A DNA stretch of 64,000 bases from Sphingobium chungbukense. GTDB lineage: Bacteria > Pseudomonadota > Alphaproteobacteria > Sphingomonadales > Sphingomonadaceae. Under the pieces are notes generated by a model. That model did no database searches. It saw only the letters and a program-made list of their open reading frames with translations, and was not told the DNA's origin. The translations under genes were made by a program, and so were the position numbers. Shown here piece after piece: positions 59,849 to 64,000 of this stretch. The stretch's first letter is position 1, and each line of letters begins with the position of its first letter. The stretch is from the NCBI RefSeq assembly GCF_001005725.1, contig NZ_LBIC01000019.1:1-64000 (forward strand), written 5' to 3'.

Positions 59849-61774
59849 ATGAACGATCGTCCTTCCACCCCGCTGCTCGACCAGGTCGTCTGGCCTGCGG
59901 ACCTGCGCAAATTGCAACCCGACCAACTTCGGCAGGTCGCCGATGAGCTGCGGCAGGAAGTGATTTCCGCCGTGGGAGTGACGGGAGGCCATCTGGGGTC
60001 GGGGCTGGGCGTGGTGGAACTGACCACGGCCATCCATTATGTGTTCGAAACGCCGGACGACAAGCTGGTCTGGGATGTCGGGCATCAATGCTATCCGCAC
60101 AAGATCCTGACCGGACGGCGCGACGGCATCCGTACCTTGCGCCAGGGTGGCGGGCTCAGCGGCTTCACCAAGCGGGCGGAGAGCGAGTTCGACCCCTTCG
60201 GCGCGGCGCACAGCTCCACCTCGATCAGTGCGGCCCTGGGCTTCGCGGTCGCGAACAAGATGCAGGGCAAGCCCGGCAAGGCGATCGCGGTGATCGGGGA
60301 CGGCTCCATGTCGGCGGGCATGGCCTATGAGGCGATGAACAATGCACGGGAGGCCGGCAATCGGCTGATCGTCATATTGAACGATAATGACATGTCGATC
60401 GCTCCTCCCGTCGGAGGGCTTTCGGCCTATCTGGCGCGGCTGGTGTCGAGCCGGGAGTTCCTTGGCCTGCGCGACCTTGCCAAGCGGCTGGCGCGCAAGT
60501 TGCCCCGCCCGCTCCACAATGCGGCGCGCAAGACCGACGAGTTCGCGCGCGGCATGGCGATGGGCGGCACCTTGTTCGAGGAACTGGGCTTCTATTATGT
60601 CGGGCCGATCGACGGGCATAATCTCGACCAGTTGATACCCGTGCTTGAAAATGTCCGCGATGCGGCGGAGGGCCCCTGCCTCGTCCATGTCGTGACGCAG
60701 AAGGGCAAGGGCTATGCTCCGGCCGAGGCGGCGGCGGACAAATATCATGGCGTGCAGAAGTTCGACGTCATCACCGGCGCCCAGGCCAAGGCGCCTCCCG
60801 GACCGCCCAGCTATACCGGCGTGTTCGCCAAGGCGCTGATCGCCGAGGCGGAGCGCGATTCGACCGTGTGCGCGATCACCGCCGCCATGCCATCCGGTAC
60901 GGGTCTGGACAAATTCGCCGCCGCCTTTCCGGACCGGACCTTCGACGTCGGCATTGCGGAGCAGCATGCCGTGACCTTCGCGGCGGGGCTGGCGGCGCAG
61001 GGCATGCGGCCCTTCTGCGCGATCTACTCGACCTTCCTGCAACGGGCCTATGATCAGGTCGTGCATGACGTGGCGATCCAGAACCTGCCTGTGCGCTTCG
61101 CCATCGACCGCGCAGGCCTGGTAGGCGCGGACGGATCGACCCATGCGGGCAGCTTCGACATCACCTATCTCGCGACCTTGCCCAATATGGTGGTGATGGC
61201 AGCGGCCGACGAAGCGGAACTGGTGCACATGGTTCACACCTGCGCGCTGCACGACGATGGGCCGATCGCGGTGCGATACCCGCGTGGCAACGGCGTGGGC
61301 ATCGCCCTGCCCGAAACACCGGAGCGGCTGGAGATCGGCAAGGGCCGGATCGTCCGCGAAGGACGGCAGGTCGCGATCCTGTCGCTTGGCACCCGGTTGG
61401 AGGAGGCAATGAAGGCCGCCGAGGCGCTGGAAGCCAGGGGCCTGTCGACCAGCGTGGCCGATCTGCGCTTCGCCAAGCCGCTGGACGAGGCGATGATCCG
61501 CAAGCTGCTGACGACCCATGAGGTCGCCGTCACCATCGAGGAAGGGGCGATCGGCGGCCTGGGCGCGCATGTCCTGACCATGGCGAGCGATCAGGGCCTC
61601 ATCGACAACGGGCTCAAGCTGCGAACGATGCGCCTGCCCGACATATTCCAGGACCAGGACAAGCCCGAGAAGCAATATGCCGATGCGCGACTGGATGCGG
61701 AGGCGATTGTCGACACGGTGCTGACGGCCCTGCGCCACAACAGCGCGGGCATCGGATCGGAAGTACGCGCCTGA
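59849..61774 (+). CDS. dxs: 1-deoxy-D-xylulose-5-phosphate synthase
   Basis: 641 aa thiamine-diphosphate enzyme, first step of the MEP isoprenoid pathway. GGHLGSGLGVVELT and WDVGHQCYPHKILTGRR in the N-terminal domain, the ThDP/Mg motif VIGDGSMSAGMAYEAMNNA (GDG..N), and in the second domain DVGIAEQHAVTFAAGLA with catalytic Glu, then DRAGLVGADGSTHAGSFD. Normal length. In sphingomonads it also supplies precursors of carotenoids such as nostoxanthin. Confidence 0.97.
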   Translation: MNDRPSTPLLDQVVWPADLRKLQPDQLRQVADELRQEVISAVGVTGGHLGSGLGVVELTTAIHYVFETPDDKLVWDVGHQCYPHKILTGRRDGIRTLRQGGGLSGFTKRAESEFDPFGAAHSSTSISAALGFAVANKMQGKPGKAIAVIGDGSMSAGMAYEAMNNAREAGNRLIVILNDNDMSIAPPVGGLSAYLARLVSSREFLGLRDLAKRLARKLPRPLHNAARKTDEFARGMAMGGTLFEELGFYYVGPIDGHNLDQLIPVLENVRDAAEGPCLVHVVTQKGKGYAPAEAAADKYHGVQKFDVITGAQAKAPPGPPSYTGVFAKALIAEAERDSTVCAITAAMPSGTGLDKFAAAFPDRTFDVGIAEQHAVTFAAGLAAQGMRPFCAIYSTFLQRAYDQVVHDVAIQNLPVRFAIDRAGLVGADGSTHAGSFDITYLATLPNMVVMAAADEAELVHMVHTCALHDDGPIAVRYPRGNGVGIALPETPERLEIGKGRIVREGRQVAILSLGTRLEEAMKAAEALEARGLSTSVADLRFAKPLDEAMIRKLLTTHEVAVTIEEGAIGGLGAHVLTMASDQGLIDNGLKLRTMRLPDIFQDQDKPEKQYADARLDAEAIVDTVLTALRHNSAGIGSEVRA

Positions 61775-61777
61775 TTA

Positions 61778-61835
61778 GCAACTATATGGTTGCATGAAGG
61801 GATCAGCGCGCCCATATTGGCAACCAGGAGGTTGC
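61778..61835 (+). promoter_or_regulatory. Promoter flanked by two GCAAC/GTTGC operators (SRPBCC-arsR operon)
   Basis: GCAAC-TATATG-GTTGC at 61778-61793 and GCAACC-AGGA-GGTTGC at 61820-61835, dyad centres 42 bp apart (four helical turns). A -35-like TTGCAT (61790-61795) and -10-like CATATT (61813-61818), 17 bases apart, lie between and touch the first operator. The second covers the ribosome site AGGAGG. The downstream ArsR protein is the natural ligand. Confidence 0.7.
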
Positions 61836-61839
61836 TGAT

Positions 61840-62295
61840 ATGACCGATTCCATCATCAAGACCATCGAGATCGCCGCGCCTGTCGAAAAGGTCTGGGACG
61901 CGCTGATCGATCACGAGAAATTTGGAGCTTGGTTCCGCGTAGCGCTGGACCAGCCTTTCGCCGTGGGCCGGGCCTCGACCGGGCATATGACCTTTCCCGG
62001 TTATGAGGATTACCGCTGGGAAGCGCGGATCGTGGCGATCGAACCGATGACCCGCTTTGCCTATGAGTGGCCGGCAACCGGGGGTGACAAGGCATTGATG
62101 GACAGCGGCGCGACGGTGCCGGAGTGGACGCTGGTGGAGTTCCTACTGGAGCCGCTGGGCAACGGCACGCGGCTCACGGTGACGGAGAGTGGATTCGACA
62201 AGGTGCCCGAGCCCCGGCGTTCCAATGTCATGCGGTCCAATGACGGCGGCTGGACCGAGCAGGTGAAGAATATCCGCGACTATGTCGGGGATTGA
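61840..62295 (+). CDS. SRPBCC (AHSA1-like) domain protein
   Basis: 151 aa START/Bet v1-like fold of the activator-of-Hsp90 homologue group: IIKTIEIAAPVEKVWDALIDHEKFGAWF, PMTRFAYEWP, WTLVEFLLEPLGNGTRLTVTESGF. Such proteins bind hydrophobic ligands and are often encoded next to an ArsR-type repressor, as here. The next gene starts 14 bases before its stop. Confidence 0.9.
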   Translation: MTDSIIKTIEIAAPVEKVWDALIDHEKFGAWFRVALDQPFAVGRASTGHMTFPGYEDYRWEARIVAIEPMTRFAYEWPATGGDKALMDSGATVPEWTLVEFLLEPLGNGTRLTVTESGFDKVPEPRRSNVMRSNDGGWTEQVKNIRDYVGD

Positions 62296-62611
62296 GGGCT
62301 CCCCCGCCCGCCTGTTCGCGGCATTGGGGGATGCGACGCGGTTGGGTTTGATCGGACGGCTTTCCGATGGATCGGAGCGGTCGATCGTCCAACTGGGCGA
62401 GAATCTGCCGATCAGTCGGCAGGCGGTGGCCAAGCATCTCGACGTGCTGCTGGGCGCGGGGCTGGTGCGGCGGACCAGGAGCGGGCGGGAGGTGTTGTTC
62501 ACCTTGCAGCCGGAGGTCTTGGTCGATGCCCGCAACTGGCTGGATCAGGTGAAGAGCCAGTGGGACGGGACTTTGGGCCGGTTCAGGGACTTTGTCGAGA
62601 ACCAGCCCTAA
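62282..62611 (+). CDS. ArsR-family transcriptional repressor
   Basis: 109 aa winged HTH: ARLFAALGDATRLGLIGRL, then ISRQAVAKHLDVLLGAGLVRRTRSGREVLFTL. It lacks the Cys motifs of metal sensors, so it belongs to the non-metal ArsR group linked to SRPBCC proteins. It overlaps the SRPBCC gene by 14 bases, and paired palindromes at the operon promoter suggest autorepression. The inducer is unknown. Confidence 0.92.
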   Translation: MSGIEGSPARLFAALGDATRLGLIGRLSDGSERSIVQLGENLPISRQAVAKHLDVLLGAGLVRRTRSGREVLFTLQPEVLVDARNWLDQVKSQWDGTLGRFRDFVENQP

Positions 62612-62618
62612 GCGGTTC

Positions 62619-63032
62619 TTATTGCTGCGGCGTGGAGGCGCGGGCGTCCTGGCCGTCGCCTTCCGGGGCAGCGATGATGTCGCGGGTCGTGGCGCCCTTA
62701 TCCACGACTTCCGTGCCCGGATCGCCCGCCGATGAGCGGATGCCCGCTGCGGCGTTGACGCGGCCGGCGGCGTTCAGCGTGCCGGTTTCGGCGACGCTGC
62801 GGGCGGCGGGGCCGCCGAACATGGCCTCCATCGCGGCCTTGCTCGAATCGACCTGGGCCGCCGCGGGGGTACCAGGCGCAGGCGGGACCAGCGCGAAGTC
62901 GGGCGGGATCACCAGCGGAGCCTGACGCGAGACGGCGAACTCATCGGGGCGGGCGCGGTTGAACAGGCCGCCACCGCCGCCGCAGGCGGACAGCATCGAA
63001 ATCAGGCCAGCGGCGAGGATCAGTTTACGCAT
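62619..63032 (-). CDS. bamF: DUF3035/BamF-like lipoprotein
   Basis: 137 aa. Lipoprotein signal MRKLILAAGLISMLSAC with Cys at residue 17, a Gly run, then RPDEFAVSRQAPLVIPPDF, the hallmark of the alphaproteobacterial BAM-complex lipoprotein BamF (Pal-like/DUF3035). The rest is low complexity. Start ATG 63032 lies 4 bases after lspA; coupling with lspA, which processes lipoproteins, is common in this order. Confidence 0.85.
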   Translation of the reverse strand: MRKLILAAGLISMLSACGGGGGLFNRARPDEFAVSRQAPLVIPPDFALVPPAPGTPAAAQVDSSKAAMEAMFGGPAARSVAETGTLNAAGRVNAAAGIRSSAGDPGTEVVDKGATTRDIIAAPEGDGQDARASTPQQ

Positions 63033-63036
63033 CAGT

Positions 63037-63549
63037 TCAGAGTCTCCGTCTTTTTGCGCCCTTCTCGCGCAGCAGAAGCGCTCGCGCAAGGAGGATCAGC
63101 ACGCCGAAAGTGATGGCCGCGTCAGCCAGGTTGAAAATCAGGAATGGCCGCCATTCGCCGAAATGCAGGTCGGCATAATCGACCACATAGCCCAGCCGCA
63201 CACGGTCGGCGATGTTGCCGATCGCGCCGCCAAGGACGAGGCCAAGTGCCGCGACGTCCTGCCGCGCCTTTTCGCGCCACATCCACACGCCCACGAAGCC
63301 GGCGATCAGCATGGTCATGCCGACCAGTATCCAGCGCATCATATTGGTGTCGGCGTGGAAGAAGCCCATGGAAACGCCGCGATTTTCCAGCCAGCGCAGG
63401 CGGAAGATCGGCAATATCTCGATGCCGTCGTCCATCCGGCTTTTCAGCGCCAGTGGATAGGTGACGGTATATTTGACGAGCTGATCGAACATGAGGGTGA
63501 CGATCGCGACGGTGAGCCCCAAGGGGCGATGGTTGATCGGGGTGGGCAT
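63037..63549 (-). CDS. lspA: Lipoprotein signal peptidase (signal peptidase II)
   Basis: 170 aa, four membrane helices. Catalytic Asp pair in GNIADRVRLGYVVDYADLHF and FNLADAAITFGV; the LENRGVSMGFF block is also conserved. Cleaves signal peptides of lipoproteins such as CyoA, BamF and the 25.5 kb protein in this window. Located downstream of ileS, the standard arrangement. Confidence 0.96.
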   Translation of the reverse strand: MPTPINHRPLGLTVAIVTLMFDQLVKYTVTYPLALKSRMDDGIEILPIFRLRWLENRGVSMGFFHADTNMMRWILVGMTMLIAGFVGVWMWREKARQDVAALGLVLGGAIGNIADRVRLGYVVDYADLHFGEWRPFLIFNLADAAITFGVLILLARALLLREKGAKRRRL

Positions 63550-63586
63550 GGGCTTCAGATCGTCGCCTTAGTGATAGAAACCCATC

Positions 63587-63652
63587 GTGCTCCTGCGAAG
63601 GCAGGAGCCCAGATCAGGCCTTGGGACTGGGCTCCTGCCTTCGCAGGAGCAC
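63587..63652. repeat. Dispersed hairpin repeat GTGCTCCTGCGAAGGCAGGAG, paired copy
   Basis: Perfect 26-base inverted arms (63587-63612 and 63627-63652) around a 14-base spacer; the same unit as at 16151 and 26029. It lies between ileS and lspA, inside a normally co-transcribed cluster. Confidence 0.9.
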
Positions 63653-63676
63653 CTACCTCTTGGCAAGCGCTTCCTG

Positions 63677-64000
63677 TCACGCAGTTAGCACCTCATCGCA
63701 GCGATTGCAGAGCGTGCCGTCTTCTTCCACCTCTGGCAGCAGACGCCAGCAGCGGCCGCATTTGTGCTTTTCGGACGGTGCAACGCTGATACGCCTGATG
63801 CCTTCAAAATTATCGTCGGTGAAGCCGGAAATGGAGGCCGAGGCAGTGATACAGATTTCAGCGAAATCGACTGCGCTGGATGCAAATCGCTCAACCGCTT
63901 CCGGATCTTTCAAGTCTACTGCCACTTCGGCTTCGAGACTGGATCTTATCGTCTTGTCGCGACGATAAGGTTCGATGGCATCAGTCACATAGCCACGCAA
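63677..64000 (-). CDS. ileS: Isoleucyl-tRNA synthetase, C-terminal end (runs off the window)
   Basis: The last 107 residues only. The C-terminal zinc-binding domain is clear: KHKCGRCWRLLPEV followed by TLCNRCDEVL, two Cys pairs as in bacterial IleRS. Preceded by an anticodon-binding helical segment (RRDKTIRSSLEAEVAV). The gene continues beyond base 64000, so the start is outside. Confidence 0.94.
   Translation of the reverse strand: MRGYVTDAIEPYRRDKTIRSSLEAEVAVDLKDPEAVERFASSAVDFAEICITASASISGFTDDNFEGIRRISVAPSEKHKCGRCWRLLPEVEEDGTLCNRCDEVLTA

Overview
The window is chromosomal DNA from a sphingomonad-type alphaproteobacterium (Sphingobium, Sphingomonas or a near relative; inferred from gene content and style, not from a search). 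The evidence is high GC, a CtrA cell-cycle regulator, a cyo quinol oxidase with RegB/RegA, a complete Entner-Doudoroff gene set, DUF2794 and BamF-type proteins, and dispersed hairpin repeats of the kind common in this order. There is no prophage, plasmid backbone, CRISPR array or defence island. The only mobile-element trace is a dead IS5-type fragment at the left edge.

Layout. 0-5.4 kb: ctrA, a LysR/pirin/WrbA quinone-stress group, and a carboxymuconolactone decarboxylase-family gene with its ECF41 sigma factor. 5.4-12.4 kb: acyltransferase, RluA-type pseudouridine synthase, ArfB, enoyl-CoA hydratase, a pterin-type SDR with folE, a MocA-like nucleotidyltransferase and an MFS exporter. 12.5-16.1 kb: a beta-oxidation pair (thiolase and FadJ-type enzyme) behind a promoter whose spacer is a perfect palindrome. 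16.2-25.5 kb: galE, ybaK-like, pgl, an aminotransferase, tRNA-Leu, then zwf-edd-glk-eda. With pgl nearby and kdgK at 42 kb, this covers glucose to KDPG to pyruvate plus glyceraldehyde-3-phosphate. 25.5-31.2 kb: lipoprotein, gamma carbonic anhydrase, hemB, VOC protein, M28 peptidase and two DUF2807 proteins. 31.4-34.9 kb: divergent Amt, GT2 and an MFS symporter. 35-41.8 kb: cyoABCD-surf1-regB-regA, mostly overlapping start to stop. 41.8-49 kb: tRNA-Gly, kdgK, a tandem-PAS hybrid kinase, hydrolase, nitronate monooxygenase, DUF2794, cysE and TauE. 49-64 kb: oxyR, pgsA-moaD-moaE, an LplT-like transporter, PBP1a, GT-C protein, IscU-like scaffold, Kef antiporter, DUF423, zur, dxs, an SRPBCC/ArsR pair, bamF, lspA and the 3' end of ileS.

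The strongest non-coding signals are an exact ECF41-type promoter in front of the ECF41 operon, an exact EcfG-type general-stress promoter in front of the hybrid kinase, five GANTC sites plus a near-CtrA box upstream of ctrA, and paired operators around the SRPBCC/ArsR promoter.

A warning on quality: between about 23.6 and 30.4 kb at least fifteen single-base indels, nearly all losses in short G/C runs, break edd, eda, hemB, a VOC gene, an M28 peptidase and a DUF2807 gene. Essential hemB alone carries five. Almost none are visible elsewhere (one in cysE). I read this as local consensus error, so the broken genes are probably intact in the organism.
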